From: CAYXRK01 sp964467615
GTDB lineage: Bacteria > Hydrogenedentota > Hydrogenedentia > Hydrogenedentales > GCA-2746185
NCBI GenBank assembly: GCA_964467615.1
Contig: CAYXRK010000159.1
Location: 1 to 11,187, forward strand
Reading direction: 5' to 3'
DNA: 11,187 nucleotides
Shown: positions 1-5,440 of the stretch, in pieces
How positions within the stretch are numbered: the stretch's first letter is position 1
Layout: every line of letters starts with the position of its first letter
The notes under the pieces: generated by a model
Database searches by the model: none
Told to the model about the DNA's origin: nothing
Seen by the model: only the letters and a program-made list of their open reading frames with translations
Program-made: the position numbers and the translations under genes

Positions 1-37
1 TCGACCACAAGCGAAACGTTAAGTTGAAAATGTTATT

Positions 38-214
38 TTGCGTCTCTTCCTAACGCTTGTCCTGGCATTCGTTGCCGGCGGTCAGTTGACGAGAGATAAA
101 ATGAGTAGGCTTCGGCGTTTGCTTCATTGGATGGGCAAGGAAACAGACCAGGGCGAAGTCGGCGTTCAGATTAACCGATCGTTCTACACTATCAGGAGAT
201 TTGAGGATGACTAA
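38..214 (+). CDS. possible small membrane protein (weakly supported)
   Basis: An open frame runs from the stop at 20-22 to the TAA at 212-214. The first usable start is TTG at 38, giving 58 residues; ATG at 101 would give 37. The N-terminal part from TTG 38 is strongly hydrophobic (LFLTLVLAFVAGG) and would form one membrane helix, followed by a basic stretch (RDKMSRLRRLL) that would lie inside the cell. No good ribosome binding site precedes TTG 38; a GAGAG run at 91-95 precedes ATG 101. The 3' end overlaps the start of the next frame by eight bases (ATGACTAA), an arrangement seen in coupled genes. I do not recognise the family. It could equally be a chance open frame, and in another frame the first 50 bases could be the tail of a gene outside the window. 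Confidence 0.22.
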   Translation: MRLFLTLVLAFVAGGQLTRDKMSRLRRLLHWMGKETDQGEVGVQINRSFYTIRRFEDD

Positions 215-404
215 ACACGGCAACTCATCGCCCCTGTCTCCTGAGGAAATTGGAGAACTCCTAGGCGCGGAAACTATCGAAGAACGAAACGTGCTAAGCC
301 TGGATCCGCTGAGTCTGGCCGCGCTTGGGGCGAGATTGAAGGATCGTCTGAAAAGTACAGGCGGAAGGCCTACGGATGCGCGGCGGGACACTTCGAGCCT
401 CTGA
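207..404 (+). CDS. small hypothetical protein, 65 aa
   Basis: I place the start at ATG 207 because AGGAG at 194-198 lies eight bases upstream; the in-frame TTG at 201 is too close to that site. The product is 65 residues, acidic in the first half (PEEIGELL, TIEERN), with a leucine/alanine-rich predicted helix (DPLSLAALGARLKDRLK) and a basic tail containing TGGRPTDARRD. The GRPTD segment recalls small uncharacterised proteins in which a GRP[ST] motif leads into a longer helix-rich C-terminal part, so this copy may be truncated at the TGA at 402-404. That comparison is from memory and weak. The eight-base overlap with the frame upstream suggests coupling if that frame is real. No function is assigned. 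Confidence 0.42.
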   Translation: MTKHGNSSPLSPEEIGELLGAETIEERNVLSLDPLSLAALGARLKDRLKSTGGRPTDARRDTSSL

Positions 405-442
405 CAAAGCCTCGGCCCGTACTTGTACATCTTGCCCATGCA

Positions 443-461
443 CAGGGGCTGGAAGCCCCTG
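443..461. repeat. short hairpin with GGA loop (REP-like)
   Basis: The sequence CAGGGGCTGGAAGCCCCTG forms a perfect 8-bp stem (443-450 with 454-461) closed by a GGA loop, followed by CTAC. No T-run follows, so it is a poor intrinsic terminator. The same design, with a different stem sequence and a GGAA loop, recurs at 1619-1636. I infer a dispersed intergenic hairpin family rather than a gene-specific signal. Confidence 0.5.
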
Positions 462-507
462 CTACATCCAAATCGGGCGGGAGGTGTTTTCAGGTTAACG
501 GCGAAAC

Positions 508-538
508 TTGGTCGAAGAAGTCCTCGGGGCGGTATACT
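508..538 (+). promoter_or_regulatory. candidate promoter of the 593-1209 pair
   Basis: TATACT at 533-538 matches the sigma70 -10 box at five of six positions. TTGGTC at 508-513 is a weak -35 box (TTG conserved) at a long 19-base spacing. Transcription from here would start near 545, about 48 bases before the ATG at 593. There is no other obvious promoter in the gap. The weak -35 makes this tentative. Confidence 0.3.
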
Positions 539-592
539 GCGTTGAAATTAACCGCCCAATGAATTAAACCTGCGGCATTACGGCATTGCACA

Positions 593-796
593 ATGAGCAC
601 GGATTCTCGAAATAACGGCCAGCCTGCGGGGCCCGTGAGTGGCAACGGTCAAGCAGCGGAAGGGCCGCTTCAACGCCTTGCCCGAATCGCCGAGGAACTG
701 ACGCGCGATATTCCTCGTGAGGTCTGGGATGAATTGCCCCGCGACCTCTCCATCAATCTCGAACACTATCTTTACGGCCATCCGAAGAGTGAATGA
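593..796 (+). CDS. putative antitoxin paired with PIN toxin, 67 aa
   Basis: This small acidic protein is encoded directly upstream of a PIN-domain toxin gene and overlaps it by four bases (ATGA at 793-796), the usual layout of an antitoxin-toxin pair. The first 24 residues are Gly/Asn/Pro-rich and look disordered. Residues 25-67 read as a compact unit: a helix (LQRLARIAEELT), the segment IPREVWDELPRDLS, and a tail NLEHYLYGHPK. I recall small proteins with IPxxxWxxLPxDLxxNLxxYLYG tails encoded beside PIN toxins, but they carry no established name. No ribbon-helix-helix, AbrB or helix-turn-helix DNA-binding domain is visible, so any autoregulation is uncertain. No Shine-Dalgarno site precedes ATG 593. 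The antitoxin role is inferred from context and the tail motif. Confidence 0.68.
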   Translation: MSTDSRNNGQPAGPVSGNGQAAEGPLQRLARIAEELTRDIPREVWDELPRDLSINLEHYLYGHPKSE

Positions 797-1209
797 AGAC
801 GGTCTTCGTTGACACTTCGTATTGGATCGCCCTGTTGTATCCGCTCGATCCGCTTCACGAGCGCGCCGGCACGATATCGCGCACGCAAGGCACCATGAAG
901 TACGTCACGACGGAGATGATCCTTGCGGAGATGTTGAACTATTTTTCAGCGAAGCATCGAAAGCTGCAATCCGCGGCCGGGGAATTCGTGCAGGACATCC
1001 TTGAACAGGAAAACGTTACCGTGGAGCAGCAGAGTCGCGGCCTGTTCCTGCAGGCGCTCGACAAGTATCGGCGTTTTGCGGATAAACATTGGAGTCTGAC
1101 GGACTGCGCATCGTTCGCCATAATGGAGGAACGCGGCCTTACCGAAGCGCTTACGCACGATCGGCACTTCGAGCAGGGCGGGTTCACCGCGCTGTTGAGA
1201 GACGAATAG
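793..1209 (+). CDS. vapC: PIN-domain RNase, VapC-type toxin, 138 aa
   Basis: PIN domains are Mg2+/Mn2+-dependent RNases; VapC toxins cleave tRNA or rRNA and stop translation until neutralised by their antitoxin. The expected acidic residues are all present: D7 in the opening strand (VFVDTSYWIALL), E46 in the helix after TTEM (LAEMLNYF), D104 in SLTDCASF, and D123 in ALTHDRHF. The length of 138 residues is normal for a VapC. The start at ATG 793 is set by the ATGA overlap with the upstream 67-residue gene, so the two are probably translated together. The domain call is secure; the toxin role follows from the pairing. The RNA target cannot be read from sequence. The HWSLTDCASFAIM and GGF near the end place it with the larger bacterial PIN group also annotated as plain PIN-domain proteins. 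Confidence 0.9.
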   Translation: MKTVFVDTSYWIALLYPLDPLHERAGTISRTQGTMKYVTTEMILAEMLNYFSAKHRKLQSAAGEFVQDILEQENVTVEQQSRGLFLQALDKYRRFADKHWSLTDCASFAIMEERGLTEALTHDRHFEQGGFTALLRDE

Positions 1210-1387
1210 AGGACGTGCGGAGTCTACGGCAAGACAATCTGCAATTTGTCATTCCCGCGAAGCCATGATGCCGAACACAGATCGACCGTTCTTCAGGATA
1301 TCGGACGTTTCAATTCGCCGCAAAAGAACGCAAGGAACACAGCGCGGCGCAGCCGCAACCAAAATAAGTTATGAGGAGTGTTGACGA

Positions 1388-1436
1388 CCCCTCACCCGTC
1401 CACCCTTCGACACCCTCAGGGCGAACGGGTGAGGGG
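1388..1436. repeat. 12-bp inverted repeat, REP-like element
   Basis: CCCCTCACCCGT at 1388-1399 is perfectly complementary to ACGGGTGAGGGG at 1425-1436. The 25-base interior contains CTTCGACACCCTCAGGGCGA, which can pair internally through CCCT (1403-1406) and AGGG (1418-1421). The interior closely resembles a phrase (CTTCGACAGGCTCAGGGCGA) that I remember as a very common intergenic repeat in diverse bacteria. The assignment to a dispersed repeat family is from memory. Confidence 0.5.
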
Positions 1437-1618
1437 CCTAGCGCGCGGGCCGTCCAGACTATGCATGGCGTAAAATCTTCGCAAGAAAACAATATCCTGA
1501 TGGATAGTAGTACGAATGGAAAAACGATCGCAGTACGATGCGATGTGACGCATGCGGCCGCGCCGGCCTCGTCGAGGCAGGCGCTACGGGGCGGTATGAA
1601 AACATCGCAACGCAGAGT

Positions 1619-1636
1619 ACGGACTGGAAAGTCCGT
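1619..1636. repeat. short hairpin with GGAA loop (REP-like)
   Basis: ACGGACTGGAAAGTCCGT gives a perfect 7-bp stem (1619-1625 with 1630-1636) around a GGAA loop, followed by GCTCCC. It matches the hairpin at 443-461 in loop and downstream GCT but not in stem bases. It lies 16 bases past the stop of the - strand FG-GAP gene and could act there as a transcript end structure, though no U-tract follows on that strand. Confidence 0.45.
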
Positions 1637-1651
1637 GCTCCCTTGGCGGGG

Positions 1652-4093
1652 TTATGAAAGCTCTCGGGTTCTTTGTTTGAGTAAGAACGCCGCGGCGAGT
1701 AGCAGTGCGGTGATGTCCGCATTCGGCAGGCCCGGCTGTGGCGCAGCAACCGATCCAGCAAAACACGCCACGCCGGGATCGATGATTGCATTCAGATCGT
1801 TGCGGGAGAGACCCGCTCCCCCTGCGTCGAGTTGCGCGTATTGATCGGCGGTGAGTCCGGGTAACGTGACCTGGGCTTCGGCAAGAGTGAGTAGTCCGTC
1901 GCCGTCGGTGTCAAGTGTGCCGAACGCACCGAGCAGTGTATTCGCCGCGGCAACCCGATCAAATTCGCCTTCACCTTCTCCTTCACCTTCTCCCTCACCT
2001 TCTCCCCCGATCGCCGGCGGCGTAATTTGGACTTCCACCGAAAGGTTCTCGCCATCGGAGAATTTCGTCCGCACGATGCTGCGTACCTCATAGTTCTCCG
2101 CGGTGATCGTGAGCCGGTACCGGCCCGCGGCGATATTGCTAAACGCGAACTGACCGGCGTTGTCGGTAATGGCCACAACCGACGCGAACGCGTCGCCGTC
2201 CACGGACATCGCTACCGTGGCGTTGAGGACCGGGGCGAACGCGCTCGTCGTACCGTCCACAACGGCGCCCGAAATCGAGCCGGGGACCAGGCTGTTCGGC
2301 GCCATGTCGAGCGTAACGTTGCCGCCGGGCCCCGGATTGATGAGCCGGCCCTCCGCGAATTCCGCCGCTTCGGAGACAACGGTGACTTCGCCGAGCGCTT
2401 CGTCAGGCACGGCAAGTTCGAACAGCCCACTCGCGCAGGAGCGGGTGTCGTCGAAGGGCGCGCCATCAAGGAAGGATCGGACGACCACGCCGGCTAGCGG
2501 GACGGGATCGCCGTCAAGGTTGGTGAAAAATGTAGTGCCTTGGATGAGGCCGACTGGGCTGCGGGGCGTTAGCGTGAAGTCGATTTCCCGATCGCCGAGG
2601 TCTCCTTTTGCCGCGACGGTGGCGGTGTCCTTGAGCGGATCGAAACAGCATACAAATGATACGAACCCAGGCGCGAAGACGGTGAGCGTGTAATCACGAT
2701 TCGGGACGCCGTCAAAAACGTAGCGTCCGTTCGCGTCCGCATACGCTGTGAATTGCAGGTCAAGAAATTCCGCGACCACGGCGGCGCACGAAACCGGGAA
2801 GCCCTCAGGGTCGGTAACTGTTCCGGAAAGGGTGATGAAATCCGGGACTTCGCTGACGTAGTGGTAAGCGCGGCCCGCGCCCAATAGTCCGCCAACGTCC
2901 TCAAAGCGCGACCCGATGAGGAGTTCCCCCAGGCCATCGCCGTTGATGTCGGGTTGGCCGGCGATACCGTGGCTGAATTCGCTGAATTGTCCAGGCTCGA
3001 TTCCCCCTGGGTCGCGTGGCGGAGGTACGCTGCGCAACGCCCGTCCGCCTACGATGTCCATGACATAGGCCCGGCGTTCGCCGCGGGTGCCGACGATGAG
3101 GTCCGGCACCCCTGCGCCGTTGTCGTTTTCAAGGACGGCGATGGTTTCGCCGAACAACCCGAGGTCGGTCGGGACCGGGCTTTGTAATTCGTGGAGCACC
3201 GGGCCGAAGAAACCATCGTGGATGATAACTTTTCCAGCGCTATCGACGGCGTTGACGGTGGCGAAAGGGGCGCTCACGGCAAAGTCGCCGCGGCCATCGT
3301 TGTTCACGTCTGGAAGGCCTATGAGGGCGGTGCCGAGCCCGCCAAAGAACTCCGGATTGGGCGGTTGGACGGTTATGACAAGTGAGGCATCCGCGCCACT
3401 GAACACGTTCACCTCGCTCGAGTCTCTGCTGCTCGATGCGATGGCGAAATCCGCAAGCCCGTCGCCTGTCGAATCCGGAATTCCGGCGATGATATCGCCG
3501 ACGCCAGTGACCGTATGGACGAGTTCGCGCGTTTCGCCGTCAAATATGTACGCCCCCCCAACGAGGATTTCGCCAACACCGTCGCCTGTCATGTCCCCGC
3601 CCGCCGAGACATGCTGGCCGAACCATCCGTTGCGGACCGGATTCGGCGATGTCAATGTCGCGATGTGCGCCCCGTTCGCCGCGTCGAAGAGATCGACCGC
3701 GCCGGAGTCCTGGATCCCCGCCGCGTCGAACAGGAATGCCCCGACTGCCCAGTCGTCAACGCCGTCTCCCGTGATGTCGTCAATCGCGGCAATGGCTTCG
3801 CCTCGGCGATCGAATATGCCGGGACTGGGCGGCGCGAGGCGCATGAGATGTTCGCGGTTCCGGCCGTCGAAAACATGTACGGCCCCTGAATCCCCCACGC
3901 CGTCAACGTCCTCAGTGACCGCTCCGACGGCGAATTCCCGCGCGCCGTCGTCATTGATATCAGGCCCGACCACTACCCCGAAGCCGAAGTTCGCGCCGGT
4001 TTCAACGGCGGGCGAAGTGACTTCGAAAACTTGGCCGTTCGCGGGGCCAAACTGAAGCACGAGGCCGCACACCGCAGTTGCCAGAGGCCGCAT
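1652..4093 (-). CDS. exported FG-GAP beta-propeller protein with EF-hand and CTERM-like tail, 813 aa
   Basis: The start at 4093 is supported by GGAG (4101-4104 on the + strand) seven bases upstream and by an N-terminal signal-like segment (residues 1-21, ending GPANGQ). Seven FG-GAP repeats with the calcium-loop pattern DxNxDGxx[DE]hhhG begin near residues 45, 106, 167, 207, 262, 321 (degenerate, LENDNGAG) and 382, consistent with one seven-bladed integrin-alpha-like propeller. Residues 419-480 form a carboxypeptidase-regulatory-like beta-sandwich (SGTVTDPEG, DANGRYVFDGVP, YTLTVFAPGF); further sandwich domains follow at about 513-600 and 603-692. A linker of seven Gly-Glu pairs spans 697-710. 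Residues 728-739 form a canonical EF-hand loop (DTDGDGLLTLAE), followed by a decayed second one at 756. The tail (C777, then NADITALLLAAAFLLKQRTR) has the hydrophobic-then-basic form of CTERM sorting signals. It is probably a calcium-binding envelope or secreted protein; ligand unknown. Single gene, no operon partner seen. Confidence 0.88.
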   Translation of the reverse strand: MRPLATAVCGLVLQFGPANGQVFEVTSPAVETGANFGFGVVVGPDINDDGAREFAVGAVTEDVDGVGDSGAVHVFDGRNREHLMRLAPPSPGIFDRRGEAIAAIDDITGDGVDDWAVGAFLFDAAGIQDSGAVDLFDAANGAHIATLTSPNPVRNGWFGQHVSAGGDMTGDGVGEILVGGAYIFDGETRELVHTVTGVGDIIAGIPDSTGDGLADFAIASSSRDSSEVNVFSGADASLVITVQPPNPEFFGGLGTALIGLPDVNNDGRGDFAVSAPFATVNAVDSAGKVIIHDGFFGPVLHELQSPVPTDLGLFGETIAVLENDNGAGVPDLIVGTRGERRAYVMDIVGGRALRSVPPPRDPGGIEPGQFSEFSHGIAGQPDINGDGLGELLIGSRFEDVGGLLGAGRAYHYVSEVPDFITLSGTVTDPEGFPVSCAAVVAEFLDLQFTAYADANGRYVFDGVPNRDYTLTVFAPGFVSFVCCFDPLKDTATVAAKGDLGDREIDFTLTPRSPVGLIQGTTFFTNLDGDPVPLAGVVVRSFLDGAPFDDTRSCASGLFELAVPDEALGEVTVVSEAAEFAEGRLINPGPGGNVTLDMAPNSLVPGSISGAVVDGTTSAFAPVLNATVAMSVDGDAFASVVAITDNAGQFAFSNIAAGRYRLTITAENYEVRSIVRTKFSDGENLSVEVQITPPAIGGEGEGEGEGEGEGEFDRVAAANTLLGAFGTLDTDGDGLLTLAEAQVTLPGLTADQYAQLDAGGAGLSRNDLNAIIDPGVACFAGSVAAPQPGLPNADITALLLAAAFLLKQRTRELS
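1964..2005 (-). repeat. in-gene (Gly-Glu)7 coding repeat
   Basis: Forty-two bases encode seven Gly-Glu pairs within the FG-GAP gene. At DNA level this is a six-base unit, with glycine codons mostly alternating GGA/GGT, so a 12-base unit is visible. It is a flexible acidic linker between the beta-sandwich domains and the EF-hand. A unit change by slippage keeps the frame, so copy number may vary between strains. Confidence 0.85.
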
Positions 4094-4100
4094 TATTTCT

Positions 4101-4104
4101 CTCC
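4101..4104 (-). promoter_or_regulatory. ribosome binding site fixing the FG-GAP gene start
   Basis: On the - strand GGAG is followed by AGAAATA and then ATG at 4093, an ideal seven-base spacing. It fixes this start and agrees with the signal peptide that follows. Confidence 0.75.
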
Positions 4105-4229
4105 GGATTTACCCCGAATTATGAAGAGTATAGCCGCAATGCGGATTCAAGCAGAGATTGTGCGGCCCCCAATACGTTCAGTGGATGAACAATTTGGTGC
4201 GGGCAGTACAAAGGGTTGCGGCGCATTGC

Positions 4230-4352
4230 TCACGAAAACTTGTAGACGGGCGTCGCGATCACCTTTTCCGGTTTGGGCTTGGTTGCGACTATGGACTGAA
4301 TGTGCTCGACGGTTTCCGGGGAGAAGTATTGTTCGCCGGTTTCGCGGCACAA
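4230..4352 (-). pseudogene. 3' remnant of a YgiT-type zinc-finger antitoxin gene
   Basis: Directly downstream of vapC, in another frame, 40 codons read LCRETGEQYF, then SPETVEHIQSIVATKPKPEK, then VIATPVYKFS and a TGA at 4232-4230. This resembles the second half of YgiT/MqsA-N-like zinc-finger antitoxins, in which VCxxCGExY is followed by a helix and a tail such as TPVYxFx; here the second cysteine is Thr. The N-terminal half with the first CxxC pair is missing: upstream, the frame runs into vapC. The only conceivable start is TTG 4352, three bases after the vapC stop (TAG, 4357-4355). I read it as a fossil of an older toxin-antitoxin gene cut off at the vapBC boundary; a very short coupled peptide is possible but less likely. 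Family recognition is from memory. Confidence 0.5.
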
Positions 4353-4354
4353 TC

Positions 4355-4732
4355 CTACTGCTTTCGCTCCCTGTACTCCACGCCTTCGAAGTCCTTGAAG
4401 TCAGCGTCTTGCGCCCAGAGGATCGCATGATGTGTGTGCGCAGTAGCCAGGATTATGCTGTCCGCCATCGGCAGTCGAACCTGGACGCTGAGACGGGCCG
4501 CAGTCAACGCGAGCATCGCGTCCAGCGCGATGACTTCACCCTTTTCCATGAGCATTACCGCCTGCAGCGCGTCTTTTTCACCACGCTCCTTTAGAACGCG
4601 CTTAAAGACTTCGAAAATGCAGATCGCGGGGACGATAAGTTCGGCGGTGTTCTCTATCGGTGTCGCAAAGAACGGGGCATTCGGTCGGTTCGTGAAGTAT
4701 TCCAGCCAGGCGCTGGAATCCACCACGTTCAT
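4355..4732 (-). CDS. vapC: VapC-type PIN-domain toxin, 125 aa
   Basis: This is the RNase toxin of a type II vapBC module. The acidic PIN residues are D5 (NVVDSSAWLEYF), E41 (ICIFEVFKRVL), D91 (PMADSIILATA) and D109/D111 (AQDADF), and the C-terminal DFEGVEY is typical of VapC proteins. The length of 125 residues is normal, so the toxin looks intact. Its ATG at 4732 overlaps the antitoxin stop by four bases (ATGA, 4732-4729), so expression should be coupled to the antitoxin. The family includes VapC proteins that cut initiator tRNA or 23S rRNA; the target here is unknown. A separate gene fragment follows immediately downstream (4352-4230). Confidence 0.92.
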   Translation of the reverse strand: MNVVDSSAWLEYFTNRPNAPFFATPIENTAELIVPAICIFEVFKRVLKERGEKDALQAVMLMEKGEVIALDAMLALTAARLSVQVRLPMADSIILATAHTHHAILWAQDADFKDFEGVEYRERKQ

Positions 4733-4935
4733 AGCCGGTCGGCTTCACGTTCGATCCGCGTATCCATGCCTTTCAAAAATCCCCGATATTCTTTCATCGG
4801 TCGCACTGGGATAAGTTCGATCCGGCCTTCGTACGCGATGGCCTGGATCTTTTGCCCCGGTGATAGGCCGAGTTTTTCCCGAATTTCCTTGGGGATGACC
4901 ACCTGAAATTTCGGAGAAATCGTGACGGTGTTCAT
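4729..4935 (-). CDS. vapB: AbrB/MazE-fold antitoxin, VapB-type, 68 aa
   Basis: Residues 1-45 (MNTVTISPKFQVVIPKEIRE, then KLGLSPGQKIQAIAYEGRIE) are a textbook SpoVT-AbrB swapped-hairpin DNA-binding domain. The C-terminal part (PMKEYRGFLKGMDTRIERE) is the segment that in such antitoxins wraps round the PIN toxin and blocks its active site. GGAG (4941-4944 as CTCC on the + strand) lies five bases before the ATG at 4935. The gene is first in a two-gene operon with vapC and overlaps it by four bases. VapB dimers or VapBC complexes normally bind their own promoter; the repeated CGATCAGT sites just upstream are candidate operators. Confidence 0.92.
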   Translation of the reverse strand: MNTVTISPKFQVVIPKEIREKLGLSPGQKIQAIAYEGRIELIPVRPMKEYRGFLKGMDTRIEREADRL

Positions 4936-4946
4936 AAAATCTCCAT

Positions 4947-4973
4947 CGATCAGTATATCGTTGTACGATCAGT
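4947..4973. promoter_or_regulatory. candidate VapB operator: direct repeat CGATCAGT
   Basis: CGATCAGT occurs at 4947-4954 and again at 4966-4973, 19 bases apart, close to two helical turns. The pair covers the -10 box and the expected transcription start. Palindromes ATCGAT (4945-4950) and TATCGATA (4975-4982) flank it. This is a plausible binding array for the AbrB-fold antitoxin. Confidence 0.42.
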
Positions 4974-4999
4974 CTATCGATACCGAAATCGTATGTCAA
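4971..4999 (-). promoter_or_regulatory. vapBC promoter, sigma70 type
   Basis: On the - strand a perfect -35 box TTGACA (4999-4994) is followed by exactly 17 bases and then TAGACT (4976-4971), which matches four of six -10 positions. Transcription would begin near 4963, leaving a leader of about 28 bases before the vapB ATG at 4935. The operator-like repeats overlap the -10 box. Confidence 0.62.
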
Positions 5000-5128
5000 C
5001 GAGATCTCGCAGACGCGCCCGATTCGGGGCGACGACTTTGGCCGTGAGATATACTATCGTCGTGATTCGGCTGTGGAATGCGTCGGTATCCCGCTAAATC
5101 ATCACATTGTGGCCTTGGATTGAACGGC

Positions 5129-5440
5129 ATGTTTACCGCGACGGAGAGAGAACGGACGGCAATCAGCGAACTATGCACGCGCTATGGTGTCGCGCGGTTG
5201 GAATTGTTCGGGTCCGCTGCGGAGGACCGCTTCGATGCGGAGCGGAGCGATCTGGATTTCTTGGTCGAGTTCATGCCCGATCACGAACTGGGACCGTGGT
5301 TGCGCCACTACTTTGATCTCAAAGAAGGATTGGAGGACCTTTTCGGGCGCAGCGTCGATCTTGTCATGCCGGGCGCGGTACGAAATCCGTACTTTGCGCG
5401 TGAGATGGATCGCACTCGAACGCTCCTGTATGCAGCCTAA
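5129..5440 (+). CDS. mntA: minimal nucleotidyltransferase, MntA-type antitoxin, 103 aa
   Basis: This is a minimal pol-beta-superfamily nucleotidyltransferase. Residues 28-43 carry the signature GSx(n)DxD (GSAAEDRFDAERSDLDF), with a third acidic residue at D77 in SVDLV, so the catalytic triad is intact. Proteins of this type (MntA) act as antitoxins by adding AMP units to a conserved tyrosine of the HEPN RNase partner HepT. I chose ATG 5129 rather than the in-frame ATG 5078 because it gives the usual length of about 100 residues and because residues before it have no family resemblance. The next frame starts inside its 3' end (ATG 5430), as expected for mntA-hepT, but that partner is broken. 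It may therefore be an orphan antitoxin. A TATACT at 5050-5055 is a possible -10 box without a clear -35. Confidence 0.88.
   Translation: MFTATERERTAISELCTRYGVARLELFGSAAEDRFDAERSDLDFLVEFMPDHELGPWLRHYFDLKEGLEDLFGRSVDLVMPGAVRNPYFAREMDRTRTLLYAA

Larger units (their letters stand above)
1210..1651. other. gene-free stretch with dispersed palindromes
   Basis: No frame here looks protein-coding. From left to right I see a GCAAAAGAACGCAAGGAACA phrase at about 1319-1338, of the kind widely scattered between genes in many genomes; a long inverted repeat at 1388-1436; a short GCCTCG-T-CGAGGC palindrome at 1566-1578; and a GGAA-loop hairpin at 1619-1636. The genes on either side converge on this region (+ strand PIN gene ending at 1209, - strand gene ending at 1652), so one or more hairpins may help end transcription, although none is followed by a clear T-run. 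Confidence 0.6.

Noticed and set aside
1..53. C-terminal tail of a gene entering from the left
   Set aside because: One frame is open from base 1 to the TAA at 51-53, but 17 codons without a recognisable motif are not enough to call a gene.
50..439. A 129-residue - strand frame across the first small + strand genes
   Set aside because: Serine/arginine-rich, no start signal, and the + strand has a good ribosome site and more protein-like composition. The call is not certain because both sides are weak.
443..461. Hairpin as an intrinsic terminator of the first small gene
   Set aside because: The stem is good but CTACATCC follows instead of a T-run, and the same hairpin design recurs elsewhere.
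1371..1844. A 157-residue + strand frame running from the 1388-1436 palindrome into the FG-GAP gene
   Set aside because: It spans repeats and the antisense of a real gene end; composition is not protein-like.
1964..2005. The hexamer tract as a CRISPR-like or non-coding tandem repeat
   Set aside because: It stays in frame and encodes a Gly-Glu linker inside a clear gene; there are no spacers.
3087..4055. A 322-residue + strand frame opposite the FG-GAP gene
   Set aside because: Ser/Pro/Thr-rich mirror of the repeated calcium-loop codons; the periodic pattern comes from the FG-GAP repeats on the other strand.
4031..4594. A 187-residue + strand frame opposite vapC and the YgiT-like remnant
   Set aside because: Antisense of a well-supported PIN gene; no domain.
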